A DNA stretch of 64,000 bases from Mycolicibacterium sphagni (lineage in GTDB: Bacteria > Actinomycetota > Actinomycetes > Mycobacteriales > Mycobacteriaceae), in contig NZ_VBSB01000005.1 in the NCBI RefSeq assembly GCF_013337765.1, forward strand, positions 124,001 to 188,000, read 5' to 3'. Shown piece after piece: positions 17,712-27,686 of this stretch (within the stretch, counting starts at the first letter, position 1; every line of letters starts with the position of its first letter). The translations under genes were made by a program, and so were the position numbers. The notes below the pieces were generated by a model. It did no database searches, had not been told where the DNA came from, and saw only the letters and a list, made by a program, of their open reading frames with translations.

Positions 17712-20005
17712 CCGAAAAGCCCGGGCAGCACTTTCTCCGAGGTGGTGCGCAACTCTTCGAGCGTCACCGTGAACAAGCCTTGCACCTCAACGGAATCCGA
17801 GGCGGGATCGGACACCCCGATGCGCGTCGCCGGCAGTCCCCGGGCTTCGCACATCGCCGTGAATCGGCTCTCCTCGGTACGCGGCACGGCTACCAGGGCG
17901 CGGCCCGCCGATTCCGAGAACAGCGTGACGAAGGGATCGGCCCGCTCCGGAAGGACGATGCGGCAACCGGTTTCACCGGCCAGGGCCGCCTCGATGATCG
18001 CCTGGATGAGACCGCCTTCGCTCAGGTCGTGGGCGGCGGATGCCAGGCCGTCGCGGGACGCCGCGGCCAGCACCTCGGACAGCAGCTTCTCGCGAGCCAG
18101 GTCCACCTTCGGCGGCACACCGCCGAGGTGATCGCCGGTGACCTGCGCCCAGATCGACCCGTCGAACTCGTCGCGGGTGTCACCGAGCAGGAACAGCGTC
18201 TCCCCCGGTTCGTTGCCCAGTCCGGTGGGCAGTCGGCGGCTCACGTCGTCGATGACGCCGAGCACGCCCACCACCGGGGTGGGGAGAATCGCCGTCGCCC
18301 CGGTCTGGTTGTAGAAGCTGACGTTGCCGCCGGTGACCGGAATCCCAAGGGCTGCACAGCCATCGGCGAGTCCCCGGACCGCCTGGGAGAACTGCCACAT
18401 CACACCGGGATCCTCGGGCGAGCCGAAGTTCAGGCAGTTGGTCACCGCGATCGGGGTGGCGCCGGTGACCGCGACATTGCGGTAGGCCTCGGCCAGCGCC
18501 AGCTGCGCGCCGGCGTACGGATCGAGCTGCGTGTAGCGCCCCGAAGCGTCGGTGGACACCGCGATGCCGCGCCCGGTGGCTTCGTCGATGCGCAGCACAC
18601 CGCCGTCGGCATGTTCGGCGAGCACCGTGTTGCCGCGCACGTAGCGGTCGTACTGCTCGGTGATGAAAGCGCGGCTGCACAGATGCGGACTGCCAACCAG
18701 CGCAAGCAAAGTCGCGCGCAGCTCGTCACCGGTCGACGGCCGCTGCAGGGTGGCCGAGGTGTCGGCGATCAGCGCGTCCTGCCAGTCCGGTCTGGCGACC
18801 GGCCGCTGGTAGACCGGGCCCTCGTGGGCGACGGTACGGGGCGGCACGTCGACGACCGTCTCCCCGTGCCAGGTGATCTGGAGCCGGTCGCCGTCGGTGA
18901 CCTCGCCGATGACCGTGGCCAGCACCTCCCACTTGCGGCAGACCGCCATGAACGCGTCGACGTTCTCCGGGGCCACCACCGCGCACATGCGTTCCTGCGA
19001 CTCGCTGGACAGGATCTCGGCGGGCGTCATGTTGGCCGCCCGCTGCGGCACCTTGTCCAGTTCGATGGCCATCCCGCCGTCACCGGCCGATGCCAACTCC
19101 GAAGTGGCACAGGATAATCCGGCACCGCCGAGGTCCTGGATACCGATCACCAGACCAGCGGCGTACAGCTCGAGACAGCACTCGATGAGCACCTTCTCCA
19201 TGAACGGGTCACCGACCTGCACGCTGGGCAGCTTCTTGCGGCCAGGCCCGGAGCCCTCGTCGCCGCCGAACGTGTCCGACGCCAGCACCGACACCCCGCC
19301 GATGCCGTCCAGGCCGGTGCGCGCGCCGAACAGGATGATCTTGTTGCCGGTGCCGGAGGCGAACGCCAGGTGCAGATCCTCCTTGCGCAGCACCCCGACG
19401 CACAGTGCGTTGACCAGAGGATTGCCCGCGTAGGACGGGTCGAAGATGGTCTCGCCGCCGATATTGGGCAAGCCGAGCGAATTGCCGTAACCACCGATGC
19501 CGCGCACCACGCCGTCGAGTACCCGGCGGGTGTCGGGGGCGTCGGCCGCACCGAAGCGCAGCTGGTCCATGACCGCCACCGGTCGCGCACCCATCGCCAT
19601 GATGTCGCGAACGATGCCGCCGACGCCGGTGGCCGCGCCCTGGTACGGCTCGACGTAGGACGGGTGGTTGTGGGACTCCACCTTGAACGTCACCGCCCAG
19701 CCGTCACCGATGTCCACCACGCCGGCGTTCTCGCCGATACCGGCCAGCATCGCCTTGCGCATCTCATCGGTGGTGGTTTCACCGAAGTAGCGCAGGTGCA
19801 CCTTGGACGATTTGTAGGAGCAGTGTTCGCTCCACATCACCGAGTACATCGCCAGTTCGGCGTCGGTGGGCCTGCGGCCGAGAATGTCCCGGATCCGCTG
19901 ATATTCGTCGTCTTTGAGGCCGAGTTCGCGATACGGCTGCGGGTGCTCGGGGGTGGTCGTCGCATGGTCGACGGTGTCGACAGCTCCAGTGAGCCCAGAT
20001 GTCAC
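17708..20005 (-). CDS. purL: Phosphoribosylformylglycinamidine synthase subunit II (small PurL)
   Basis: 765 residues: the small PurL form that works as a complex with PurS and PurQ, both present at 26.0-26.9 kb. It converts FGAR to FGAM using ATP and ammonia from PurQ. Motifs include [37 protein letters not shown] and [13 protein letters not shown] 20005 is preceded by TAGACT and a 6-nt spacer, so the mRNA is probably leaderless. Downstream genes for a membrane hydrolase and a CPBP protease are translationally coupled to it, which is odd for a purine enzyme. Confidence 0.96.
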   Translation of the reverse strand: MTSGLTGAVDTVDHATTTPEHPQPYRELGLKDDEYQRIRDILGRRPTDAELAMYSVMWSEHCSYKSSKVHLRYFGETTTDEMRKAMLAGIGENAGVVDIGDGWAVTFKVESHNHPSYVEPYQGAATGVGGIVRDIMAMGARPVAVMDQLRFGAADAPDTRRVLDGVVRGIGGYGNSLGLPNIGGETIFDPSYAGNPLVNALCVGVLRKEDLHLAFASGTGNKIILFGARTGLDGIGGVSVLASDTFGGDEGSGPGRKKLPSVQVGDPFMEKVLIECCLELYAAGLVIGIQDLGGAGLSCATSELASAGDGGMAIELDKVPQRAANMTPAEILSSESQERMCAVVAPENVDAFMAVCRKWEVLATVIGEVTDGDRLQITWHGETVVDVPPRTVAHEGPVYQRPVARPDWQDALIADTSATLQRPSTGDELRATLLALVGSPHLCSRAFITEQYDRYVRGNTVLAEHADGGVLRIDEATGRGIAVSTDASGRYTQLDPYAGAQLALAEAYRNVAVTGATPIAVTNCLNFGSPEDPGVMWQFSQAVRGLADGCAALGIPVTGGNVSFYNQTGATAILPTPVVGVLGVIDDVSRRLPTGLGNEPGETLFLLGDTRDEFDGSIWAQVTGDHLGGVPPKVDLAREKLLSEVLAAASRDGLASAAHDLSEGGLIQAIIEAALAGETGCRIVLPERADPFVTLFSESAGRALVAVPRTEESRFTAMCEARGLPATRIGVSDPASDSVEVQGLFTVTLEELRTTSEKVLPGLFG

Positions 20006-20011
20006 GAGAAC

Positions 20012-20017
20012 AGTCTA
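20012..20017 (-). promoter_or_regulatory. -10 (TAGACT) of purL, built on the antiporter stop codon
   Basis: On the minus strand TAGACT is followed by 6 nt and the purL GTG. Its first three bases, TAG, are the stop codon of the antiporter gene. Confidence 0.6.
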
Positions 20018-21244
20018 GTGGCGCAACTCCACCCGGCCGCGCCGTCGCACGCGGGAACGCGCAAAGACCTCCGCGACAGGGGCCGCGGACAGGCCGTGCA
20101 CGACCACGCTGCTCAACACCACCAGCACCATGATCAACAGCACTTGCTTCTCCAGGCCGCCCTCGAGCACGTTGAACGCCAGCAGACCGAACACGATCGA
20201 GGTCGTCCCCCGCGGGCCCAGCCAGCCGACGAGCAGCCGTTCCCGCCAGTCCATCGGCGACGCGATCAGTGCCAGCATCACCGGGATCAGCCGGACGACG
20301 GCCACCGCGAGCACCGTGTAGCCGACCATGCCCCAGGTGACGCCGCCCGACATCAGCGCGATGACGCCGATACCGGCCACCACGAACCACATGAACGCGG
20401 TGAGCAGCACCGCCACGTCGTCGATGAGTTCCAGTTCTCGGTGTTTGTCTTGCGTCTGGCGCACGTAGTTCAGCGCCATGCCGCAGAGGAACGCCGACAC
20501 GAAGCCATTGCCGCCGAGGCCGACGCTCAGCGAGTACGACAGCAGTGGCGCGGCCACGTAGATGATGCGCTTGGACTGCTCGGTCATCAGGTTGCGCCGC
20601 TCGGCGGCGTTGGCCAGCTTGCCGAGCACCCACCCGACGACGGGGCCGACGACCAGCGCGATACCGATCTCGGGGAGCGCCTCGGCCAACGCGTGCATCG
20701 GCGGTTCGGAGTCGTCCGGTCCGGAGGCCAGTGCCAGCGCGAAGACGAGCACCGGCGCGACGATCCCGTCCTTGTAGCCCGCCTCGACGTTGAGCAATTC
20801 GCGCACCCGCTCGGGAATCCGTGCGTCGCGCAGTATTCGGGATGCCGGCGCGAAGTCGGTCGGCACGACGATGCAGGCGAGGACGAGCAGCACCGGCCAG
20901 GTGAACCCCGGCAGCAGCAGCCACCCCAGCACGAAGGCCAGCGCGATGCTGAGCGGAAGCGCGATGCCCAGCAGCCGCAGCGCCGAGCGGGGATCGCGGC
21001 CCAACAGCCCACCGTGCACATCGGTGGCGTCGACGAACACCAGCACCGCCAGGATCAGCTCCGCGAGATGCTGTGCGACCTGCGAATTCAGCGTGTCGGC
21101 CACGGCGTGATAGGTGCCGTACTCGATGCCCGCCCCGACCACGACCAGAAGGATCGGCGCGGTGATCCGGCCCCGTTGCATCGGTGAGGCGAGTAGCGAC
21201 CAGATCGTCAGCACCACCGAGAGTGCGATCAGGGACTGGACCAC
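20015..21244 (-). CDS. CPA1-type Na+(K+)/H+ antiporter
   Basis: 409 residues with about 12 hydrophobic segments. The core ion-binding region reads LVLACIVVPTDFAPASRIL, followed by VEAGYKDGIVAPVLVFALAL and WLGPRGTTSIVFGLLAF, all typical of monovalent cation:proton antiporter-1 transporters. It probably exchanges Na+ or K+ for protons across the inner membrane. GTG start without an obvious Shine-Dalgarno. It ends 9 bp before purL. Confidence 0.9.
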   Translation of the reverse strand: MVQSLIALSVVLTIWSLLASPMQRGRITAPILLVVVGAGIEYGTYHAVADTLNSQVAQHLAELILAVLVFVDATDVHGGLLGRDPRSALRLLGIALPLSIALAFVLGWLLLPGFTWPVLLVLACIVVPTDFAPASRILRDARIPERVRELLNVEAGYKDGIVAPVLVFALALASGPDDSEPPMHALAEALPEIGIALVVGPVVGWVLGKLANAAERRNLMTEQSKRIIYVAAPLLSYSLSVGLGGNGFVSAFLCGMALNYVRQTQDKHRELELIDDVAVLLTAFMWFVVAGIGVIALMSGGVTWGMVGYTVLAVAVVRLIPVMLALIASPMDWRERLLVGWLGPRGTTSIVFGLLAFNVLEGGLEKQVLLIMVLVVLSSVVVHGLSAAPVAEVFARSRVRRRGRVELRH

Positions 21245-21301
21245 AGGAAGGCATCATTCCCCAGTCGCGCGGCCCGCGCGCGTCCGGGCAGCCGTGTCGG
21301 C

Positions 21302-22597
21302 CTACCGAGGCGTGACGGCGACCAGCGCACCCTTGGCCGGGGCGATGGCCACTCCTCGGGACATCTGCTTTTCCCCGCGCGCATCCGTCGGGCTGATCGT
21401 GTGATCGCGCAGCAGGGTTCGCAACACCACCCGCATCTCCATGTTCGCGAACGCGGCACCGATGCAGCGGCGGATGCCGCCGCCGTAGGGAATCCATTCC
21501 GCCGGATCGGGCGAGCGGGCCAGGAACCGGTCCGGATCGAACCGGCCGGCGTCGGCGAAGACGGCTTCGTCGGCGTGTACGAGCCCGATGCTCGCCACGA
21601 TTGTCAGCCCCTCCGGGATCGTCCATGGGCCCAGGGTCAGCACGGGCGCGGTCACCTGCCGGAACGTCACGTCGATCACCGGGCGGGTGCGCTGGACCTC
21701 GAGGATGGTGGCGTGCAGGAGTGCGTCGGATCCTGCGTCCAGGTCGGCAACCAGGCGGCCCAGCAATACCGGGTGTCGCCGCAGGCGCTCCACCGCCCAG
21801 GCGAGCGTGGTGGCAGTGGTCTCGTGGCCGGCCGCGAGCAGGGTTATCAACTCGTCAGCGATCTCGGTCCGCGTCATCGGCGAACCGTCTTCGTAGCGGC
21901 TGCCCAGCATCAGCGCCAGAACGTCGTCGCGGGATTCGAGATCGGGATCGGCCAGCGCCTTGTCGATCAGCCTGCCGACGATCTCGTCGTATTCGCGACG
22001 GTAGATGCCGAATCGCCCCCACGGACTCCAGCGCCCCCAATCCCATTGGGGCACAGGGATAAGCGAGAGCTTGGAGCCGAGTTGGATTGCCGCCGGCAGC
22101 ATTTCCCGTAGCCGGGTGAATTCCTCGCCGTCCGCCCCGAACACCGCCCGCAGGATGACGTTCAGGGTGATCCGCATCATCGAGGGCAACGCCGCGAACG
22201 AGCGGTCGGCGGGCCAGGTGCCGAATTCGGTGACGGCTTCGCTTTCGACGATGGCTTCGTAGGCGCCCAGCCGCCGTCCGTTGAACGGTGGTGTCAGCAA
22301 CCTGCGGTGTGCGCGGTGACGTGGACCCGCCAGCGCGAACATCGAATTGGGGCCCATGACCCGGCCGAGGTTCGCGTCGGTCGTGTCGGCGACGTCGGCG
22401 CCGGCCTTGAACAGCTGGCGGATCTGCCCCGGGTCGCTGAGCACGACGACACGGCCGAAGATGGGCAGATCGAGGGTGAAGGCGGAGCCGTAGCGCCGGC
22501 GCACGATGTGCAGGGCGGTCCGGCGGTCGGCCACCGCGATCGCGCCTTGAAGCGCCCGAGGAATGGGTGGAGCGGGCGGCAACGCGGTTGTCGGCAC
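21302..22597 (-). CDS. Cytochrome P450
   Basis: 431 residues. I-helix motif AAGHETTATT, the ExxR-like segment EVQRTRP, and heme loop IPYGGGIRRCIGAAFA with the Cys ligand. The general look (N-terminal proline-rich PTTALPPAPP and the GGGxRRC loop) is that of the CYP138/CYP135-like group of mycobacterial P450s, but I cannot fix the subfamily. Substrate unknown. The GTG start is 6 nt after a TATCAT hexamer (leaderless type). No redox partner is adjacent. Confidence 0.88.
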   Translation of the reverse strand: MPTTALPPAPPIPRALQGAIAVADRRTALHIVRRRYGSAFTLDLPIFGRVVVLSDPGQIRQLFKAGADVADTTDANLGRVMGPNSMFALAGPRHRAHRRLLTPPFNGRRLGAYEAIVESEAVTEFGTWPADRSFAALPSMMRITLNVILRAVFGADGEEFTRLREMLPAAIQLGSKLSLIPVPQWDWGRWSPWGRFGIYRREYDEIVGRLIDKALADPDLESRDDVLALMLGSRYEDGSPMTRTEIADELITLLAAGHETTATTLAWAVERLRRHPVLLGRLVADLDAGSDALLHATILEVQRTRPVIDVTFRQVTAPVLTLGPWTIPEGLTIVASIGLVHADEAVFADAGRFDPDRFLARSPDPAEWIPYGGGIRRCIGAAFANMEMRVVLRTLLRDHTISPTDARGEKQMSRGVAIAPAKGALVAVTPR

Positions 22598-22603
22598 CGG
22601 CGG

Positions 22604-22609
22604 ATGATA
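22604..22609 (-). promoter_or_regulatory. -10 element (TATCAT) of the leaderless P450 gene
   Basis: TATCAT on the minus strand ends 6 nt before GTG 22597; no Shine-Dalgarno is present. Confidence 0.5.
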
Positions 22610-22666
22610 GGCGGTTGCGACGTTTCGCGGCCGTACGGAAAGCGTCTAGTTGATGAACGCAGCCGC

Positions 22667-23980
22667 TTAAACCGGTGACAAAAATGCTTGCAGCGCAGCC
22701 GCATACGCACTGACGTCGGCCGCGCCCATCAGCTCACGGGCCGAGTGCATGGCCAGTTGGGCCGCGCCGACGTCCACGGTGGAGATACCGGTGCGCGCAG
22801 ACGTCATCGGCCCGATGGTCGAGCCGCACGGCAGATCGGCGCGGTGCTCGTAGCGCTGCAGCGGCACGCCGGCCTGCCGGCAGGCCAGCTCGAAGGCGGC
22901 CGCCGTCCGGGAGTCGGTGGCGTAACGCAGGTTCGGCTGCACCTTGAGCACTGGCCCGCCGTTGACGGCGATCAGGTGTCCGGGTTCGTGGCGATCGGGG
23001 TAGTTGGGGTGCGTCGCATGGGCCATGTCGCCGGAGGCCACCATCGACGCCGTCAGCAGGCGCAAGAAGTCCTCCCGGTCGCCGCCTGCGGCGAGGACGA
23101 TGCGCTCCAGCGTCGTCAGCAGCAGATCGGACTGGGCGCCGTGATCGGAGGTCGAGCCGACTTCCTCGTGGTCGAACAGGGCCAGCACGGCCACGGTGCC
23201 GCGCGGCTCGGCGGCCAGGAACGCCTCCAGCCCGGCGTAGCAGGTGCCCTGGTTGTCCAGCCGGGGGGCGCTGACGAATTCGCGGTCGACACCGATGAGC
23301 GCCGACGGGGTCAGGTCGTGCGTCATCAGATCGGCGGACAGCAGGTCAGCCGCGGGCACCCCGGCCCATTCGGCGGCGTAGCCGAGGAAGGCCCGCGGTT
23401 CGGCACCCAGCCCCCACACCGCATTGACGTGACGCTGGGGATCGAGCTTGACCGCCGCGCGGTCCTCGGCCAGGTGGATGGCCAGCTGCGGCACCCGCAG
23501 GAGCGGCTCGTCGATGCGCACCAGCCGGTGCGACACTCCACCGGCCGCATCGGGGTCGCGGACCGACAGCCGGCCGCTGATCCCGAGGTCGCGATCGAGC
23601 CAGGAGTTGAGCCACGCCCCGCCGTAGGGTTCCAGCGCGACGACCTGCCAGCTGGCCACCACCCGGTCCGGATGCTGCTTGACGCGCAGGTTGGGACTGT
23701 CGGTATGGCCGCCGATGATGCGGAACGGCCGATGAGGATCCTCGGTGTTGGAATGCTCAGAACTATTCCAAGCCACCAACGACCCCGCCCGCACCGTGAA
23801 GTACCGACCGGCCTCCTCGGGCCAGCGGTCGGTCTCGGTCAGCTCGGTGTAGCCGGCGGCCTGCAGGCGCTGCGCCACCGTGTGGCAGACGTGGAAGGGT
23901 GACGGCGACGCGTCGATGAACTCGCACAACCCGTGCGCACTGGCACCTGTGGACATGTTCACCATCATCGCCGACATCAT
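22667..23980 (-). CDS. pepC: M18 family aminopeptidase
   Basis: 437 residues, Rv0800 (PepC) family. Zinc-site motifs: [27 protein letters not shown] and the C-terminal region with HSARELMG. Cytosolic metalloaminopeptidase that clips N-terminal residues from peptides. The start is uncertain: ATG codons occur at 23980, 23977, 23968, 23965 and 23956; the later ones would remove only a short extra segment before [16 protein letters not shown]. It is divergent from the DyP-encapsulin operon with about 18 bp between. Confidence 0.9.
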   Translation of the reverse strand: MMSAMMVNMSTGASAHGLCEFIDASPSPFHVCHTVAQRLQAAGYTELTETDRWPEEAGRYFTVRAGSLVAWNSSEHSNTEDPHRPFRIIGGHTDSPNLRVKQHPDRVVASWQVVALEPYGGAWLNSWLDRDLGISGRLSVRDPDAAGGVSHRLVRIDEPLLRVPQLAIHLAEDRAAVKLDPQRHVNAVWGLGAEPRAFLGYAAEWAGVPAADLLSADLMTHDLTPSALIGVDREFVSAPRLDNQGTCYAGLEAFLAAEPRGTVAVLALFDHEEVGSTSDHGAQSDLLLTTLERIVLAAGGDREDFLRLLTASMVASGDMAHATHPNYPDRHEPGHLIAVNGGPVLKVQPNLRYATDSRTAAAFELACRQAGVPLQRYEHRADLPCGSTIGPMTSARTGISTVDVGAAQLAMHSARELMGAADVSAYAAALQAFLSPV

Positions 23981-23986
23981 TTTCGT

Positions 23987-23992
23987 TAGGGT
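23987..23992 (+). promoter_or_regulatory. -10 element (TAGGGT) of the DyP-encapsulin operon
   Basis: TAGGGT ends 6 nt before GTG 23999, the leaderless geometry. An ATG at 23996 is only 3 nt away from the hexamer, so GTG 23999 is the better start. Confidence 0.6.
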
Positions 23993-23998
23993 CAGATG

Positions 23999-25021
23999 GT
24001 GCCCTCCCCGCTACCCCAACCGGTACTGGCTCCCCTGACACCCGCCGCGATCTTCTTGGTGGCCACCATCGACGAGGGCGGCGAGGCGACCGTGCACGAC
24101 GCATTGCCCGATCTGGCCGGCCTGGTCCGCGCGATCGGGTTCCGCGATCCGTCGAAGCATCTCTCGCTGGTGACGTCGATCGGATCCGACGCGTGGGATC
24201 GGTTGTTCGCCGGGCCGCGGCCGGCGGATCTGCACCCGTTCGTCGAGCTGCACGGCGCCCGCCACCACGCTCCGTCCACACCGGGTGACCTGTTGTTCCA
24301 CATTCGCGCCGAGACCCTCGACGTCTGCTTCGAGCTGGCCGGCCGGGTGGCCAAGGCGATGGCAGGCGCGATCACCGTCGTCGACGAGGTGCACGGCTTC
24401 AAGTTCTTCGACAATCGCGATCTGCTCGGCTTCGTCGACGGCACCGAGAATCCGGACGGCCCGCAGGCCCGCAGCGCCACCGAGATCGGCGACGAAGACC
24501 CGGATTTCGCCGGCGGCTGCTATGTCCACGTGCAGAAGTACGTCCACGACATGACGTCGTGGGAGTCGCTGTCGGTGACCGAGCAGGAGAACGTCATCGG
24601 CCGCAGCAAGCTCGAGGACATCGAGATGGCCGACGATGTGAAGCCGGCCAACTCGCATATCGCGCTCAACGTGCTCGAGGACGCCGACGGCAACGAGCTC
24701 AAGATCGTGCGGGCCAACATGCCGTTCGGTGAGGTCGGCACCGGAGAGTACGGCACGTACTACATCGGCTACTCGCGTTCGCCCGACGTCACCGAGAAGA
24801 TGTTGCAGAACATGTTCATCGGTGACCCGCCGGGCAACACCGACCGCATCCTGGACTTCTCCACCGCGTTGACCGGAACGATGTTCTTCACCCCCATCGT
24901 CGATTTCCTGAACGATCCTCCGCCGAGACCGGGCTTCGGCGAGACCGAGGCGGCTCCCCCGGCACCAGCCACCACTTCCGACGGCTCATTGGCGATCGGC
25001 AGCCTGAAAGGACAGTCCTGA
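23999..25021 (+). CDS. dyp: Dye-decolorizing peroxidase, encapsulin cargo
   Basis: 340 residues, DyP-type heme peroxidase (Rv0799c family). Catalytic loop [11 protein letters not shown] with the distal Asp; proximal heme His in NSHIALNV; distal Arg in [11 protein letters not shown]. It oxidises organic substrates with hydrogen peroxide. The C-terminus carries a linker ([11 protein letters not shown]) and the encapsulin cargo-loading peptide [13 protein letters not shown], so it is packaged in the shell encoded next. The stop overlaps the encapsulin start (TGATG). GTG 23999 is chosen over ATG 23996 from promoter spacing. Confidence 0.95.
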   Translation: MPSPLPQPVLAPLTPAAIFLVATIDEGGEATVHDALPDLAGLVRAIGFRDPSKHLSLVTSIGSDAWDRLFAGPRPADLHPFVELHGARHHAPSTPGDLLFHIRAETLDVCFELAGRVAKAMAGAITVVDEVHGFKFFDNRDLLGFVDGTENPDGPQARSATEIGDEDPDFAGGCYVHVQKYVHDMTSWESLSVTEQENVIGRSKLEDIEMADDVKPANSHIALNVLEDADGNELKIVRANMPFGEVGTGEYGTYYIGYSRSPDVTEKMLQNMFIGDPPGNTDRILDFSTALTGTMFFTPIVDFLNDPPPRPGFGETEAAPPAPATTSDGSLAIGSLKGQS

Positions 25022-25818
25022 TGAACAACCTCTACCGCGAGCTCGCTCCGATCACTGAATCTGCTTGGAGCGAAATCGAATTGGAGGCCACCCGGACGTT
25101 CAAGCGACACATCGCAGGCCGGCGGGTCGTCGACGTCAGCGATCCGGGCGGGCCAGTGACGGCCGCGGTCAGCACCGGCCATCTGCTCGACGTGTCGGCA
25201 CCCGGCGACGGCGTGGTGGCCCATCTTCGAGAGTCCAAGCCGCTGGTGCGGCTACGGGTGCCGTTCACGGTGTCGCGCACCGCGATCGACGATGTGGAGC
25301 GCGGCGCACAGGACTCCGACTGGGATCCGGTCAAGGACGCCGCCAAGAAGCTGGCGTTCATCGAGGACCGCGCGATCTTCGAGGGCTACTCGGCGGCGTC
25401 GATCGACGGGATCCGCAGCTGCAGCTCCAACCCGGCGCTGGCGCTGCCCGAGGATGCCCGTGAATACCCCGACGTCTTCGCCCAGGCTCTTTCCGAGCTG
25501 CGGCTCGCGGGGGTGGACGGGCCCTACTCTGTGCTGCTGTCAGCCGATGCCTACACCAAGGTCAGCGAGACCACCGAGCACGGCTATCCGATCCGCGAGC
25601 ACCTCAACCGGCTGGTGGACGGCGAGATCATCTGGGCGCCCGCGATCGACGGGGCGTTCCTGCTGAGCACCCGTGGTGGGGATTTCGACCTTCAGCTGGG
25701 CACCGACGTCGCGATCGGTTACCTGAGCCACGATGCCGACACCGTGCAGCTGTACATGCAGGAGACGCTGACGTTCCTCTGCTACACCGCCGAGGCGTCG
25801 GTCGCGCTGACCACCTAG
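25021..25818 (+). CDS. enc: Family 1 encapsulin shell protein (Cfp29/linocin M18-like)
   Basis: 265 residues with the HK97-type fold of family 1 encapsulins: [20 protein letters not shown] at the N-terminus (cargo-binding helix), ERGAQDSDWDPVKDAAKKLA and EDRAIFEGY in the middle, ending in MQETLTFLCYTAEASVALT. About 60 copies assemble a T=1 shell of roughly 24 nm in relatives. It is coupled to dyp by a 1-nt overlap. The pair protects against oxidative stress in M. tuberculosis (Rv0798c/Rv0799c). Confidence 0.96.
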   Translation: MNNLYRELAPITESAWSEIELEATRTFKRHIAGRRVVDVSDPGGPVTAAVSTGHLLDVSAPGDGVVAHLRESKPLVRLRVPFTVSRTAIDDVERGAQDSDWDPVKDAAKKLAFIEDRAIFEGYSAASIDGIRSCSSNPALALPEDAREYPDVFAQALSELRLAGVDGPYSVLLSADAYTKVSETTEHGYPIREHLNRLVDGEIIWAPAIDGAFLLSTRGGDFDLQLGTDVAIGYLSHDADTVQLYMQETLTFLCYTAEASVALTT

Positions 25819-25887
25819 GCGGTACGCCGCCTCGTCCCTGGGTGGCATCGGTCAAATCGACTGTGTGGTTCCGCGTCGGTTCAGTTC

Positions 25888-26023
25888 CATCGAGATTGAA
25901 CTCACGCAGACCTCCACTCGAACATTTCCTGCATGAAATCAATCTCGGCGACCGTGTTGGCCGAGATTGACGTGAGCGCGCGAGAGTACAAGAAGGCTCC
26001 GCGCTAGCGTCGATCTCGGCGTC
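25888..26023. repeat. Cluster of GAGATTGA/TCAATCTC-type intergenic motifs, possible terminator
   Basis: This 215-bp gap between convergent encapsulin and purQ holds a 9-bp hairpin AATCTCGGC (25941-25949)/GCCGAGATT (25960-25968) and further related motifs: CGAGATTGAACTCACG near 25890 and CGATCTCGGCGTCAAC near 26010. It probably ends transcription from both sides; the repeated motif may be a dispersed element. No coding region is evident. Confidence 0.45.
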
Positions 26024-26033
26024 AACGCGACGG

Positions 26034-26711
26034 CTAAGAGGAGGCCAGCACCGCGTCGAGCGCGGAGAGGAACAAGCCGAGCCCGTCGTCGGACGGGCCG
26101 GTCAGCGCTTCGGTGGCGTGCTCGGGGTGCGGCATCAGTCCGACGACCCGGCCGTTGGCCGAGCTGACGCCGGCGATATCGCGCATCGAGCCGTTGGGGT
26201 TGTCGGCGTAGCGGAACACCACCCGGCCTTCGCCCTCGAGTTCGTCGAGCACGGCTTCGCTGGCCACGTAGCGGCCCTCACCGGACTTCAGCGGCACCAG
26301 CAGCTCGGCACCGGACTCGTAGCGCGACGTCCACGTGCTGGTGATCGAGTCCACCGTCAGCCACACATCGCGGCAGATGAAGTGCAGACCGGCGTTGCGG
26401 GTCAGCGCGCCGGGCAGCAACCCGGCCTCGCACAGCACCTGGAATCCGTTGCAGATGCCGAGCACCGGCAGGCCCTTGTCGGCCGCGGTGATGACCTCAC
26501 CCATGACCGGTGCGAACTTTGCGATCGCGCCGCAGCGCAGGTAGTCGCCGTAGGAGAAACCCCCCGGCACCACCACGGCGTCGACGCCCTTGAGGTCGGC
26601 GTCACCGTGCCAGAGGCTGACCGCTTCGGCGCCGGCCAGTCGCACCGCGCGGGCGGCGTCGACGTCGTCGAGCGTGCCGGGGAAGGTGATGACCCCGATC
26701 CGTGCGCTCAC
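26034..26711 (-). CDS. purQ: Phosphoribosylformylglycinamidine synthase subunit I (glutaminase)
   Basis: 225 residues, class I glutamine amidotransferase. Nucleophile Cys in [11 protein letters not shown], oxyanion region [13 protein letters not shown], and the His-Glu pair in PHPEHATE. It supplies ammonia to PurL. ATG 26711 overlaps the purS stop by 4 nt. Strong conservation and pairing with purS leave little doubt. Confidence 0.96.
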   Translation of the reverse strand: MSARIGVITFPGTLDDVDAARAVRLAGAEAVSLWHGDADLKGVDAVVVPGGFSYGDYLRCGAIAKFAPVMGEVITAADKGLPVLGICNGFQVLCEAGLLPGALTRNAGLHFICRDVWLTVDSITSTWTSRYESGAELLVPLKSGEGRYVASEAVLDELEGEGRVVFRYADNPNGSMRDIAGVSSANGRVVGLMPHPEHATEALTGPSDDGLGLFLSALDAVLASS

Positions 26712-26947
26712 GCTTGCTCCCTGATGACCGACCAGTCCTCGATCACGGTGTTGGCCAGCAGCGACTCGGCGATCTCGGCGAGTTGAGAATCACTGATCGA
26801 GTCATCGACTTCGAGTTCGAATCGCTTGCCCTGCCGGACATCTGAGATACCGGCATGTCCCAGCCGACCCAGTGCGCCGACGATCGCCTGCCCCTGGGGG
26901 TCGAGAATCTCGGCTTTGGGCATCACGTTGACCACCACACGGGCCAC
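26708..26947 (-). CDS. purS: Phosphoribosylformylglycinamidine synthase subunit PurS
   Basis: 79 residues, the third subunit that bridges PurQ and small PurL. Motifs: [31 protein letters not shown] and NTVIEDW. The frame runs back to 27049, but GTG 26947 has AGGAG eight nt upstream and gives the family length. Coupled to purQ by a 4-nt overlap. Confidence 0.95.
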   Translation of the reverse strand: MARVVVNVMPKAEILDPQGQAIVGALGRLGHAGISDVRQGKRFELEVDDSISDSQLAEIAESLLANTVIEDWSVIREQA

Positions 26948-26999
26948 GGGCTCTCCTGCTGACGTCGGGGAATGTTGCGGTGGTAACTCTACCGGCGGG

Positions 27000-27668
27000 T
27001 CACGGGCATGACCCGATGTAGGCGGTGCACAGCGGCGCGCCGAGCGCATCGAGCACGGTCTCGTCGGCGGCCGCCGGCCACGCGGTCAGTGGAGGCGCGG
27101 TCGACCACAGCGCCAGCTCGGTGACCGTGCTGTTGGCGGGGTTGGCCACCAGGTACTGGTGCAGGATCACCGGTCCGCTGACCACTGCGGCCAGCCGGTC
27201 CTGCTGGTCGATGGTCAGCGAGGGTGAGGCCTGCGGGTTGGTGCGCTGGCAGGCTCGCAGTGCGGTGAGCGCGTGGTGGAAGACGTCGTCGACGAGCTGG
27301 CCACCCCGCCAGGTCTCCCCGCGCCAGTGCATCACCGTCGCCTGTAGCTGCCACTGGCCGTCGGGGTTGACCACCGTTGCCCGTTCGGCGACGGCGTAGG
27401 CGCGCGGATCCTGGGCCATCGCCGGCGTGCCGCACAATTCCTCGAACCGGAACCGGGGCGCGGTGGCGGTCACCGCCACACCGGCCAGACGTGGCCAGGT
27501 GTACCGGGCGTTGAGCGGCATCGCCCAGGGCGCGATCCAGGCGGCGTCGGGGATGCGGTCGCAGTTAGGCGGACACTGCTCGTCGGCGGCAGCGGGCGGC
27601 GCGACTGCGAGCCCGCAGGCCACCAGCATCACTGCGACGAGCCACCGCACGTTTTGACGCCTCCCCAT
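27000..27668 (-). CDS. Secreted mycobacterial protein of unknown function
   Basis: 222 residues from ATG 27668. Signal peptide (VRWLVAVMLVACGLAVAPPAAA) with cleavage near ADEQ. The mature part begins DEQCPPNCDRIPDAAW and has six cysteines, suggesting disulfides. Downstream composition (VDDVFHHALTALRACQ and ALWSTAPPLTAWP) resembles mycobacterial exported proteins of the ATPase-unrelated DUF type that I cannot name. It precedes purS on the same strand with a 52-bp gap. Function unknown. Confidence 0.7.
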   Translation of the reverse strand: MGRRQNVRWLVAVMLVACGLAVAPPAAADEQCPPNCDRIPDAAWIAPWAMPLNARYTWPRLAGVAVTATAPRFRFEELCGTPAMAQDPRAYAVAERATVVNPDGQWQLQATVMHWRGETWRGGQLVDDVFHHALTALRACQRTNPQASPSLTIDQQDRLAAVVSGPVILHQYLVANPANSTVTELALWSTAPPLTAWPAAADETVLDALGAPLCTAYIGSCP

Positions 27669-27686
27669 GCGCGCACAATCGTAAAC

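Noticed and set aside
19370..21187. 605-codon open frame on the plus strand across purL and the antiporter
   Set aside because: Antisense shadow of two clear genes; His/Arg/Gln-rich composition typical of high-GC shadow frames.
22688..23902. 404-codon open frame opposite pepC
   Set aside because: Antisense shadow of a gene with intact zinc motifs.
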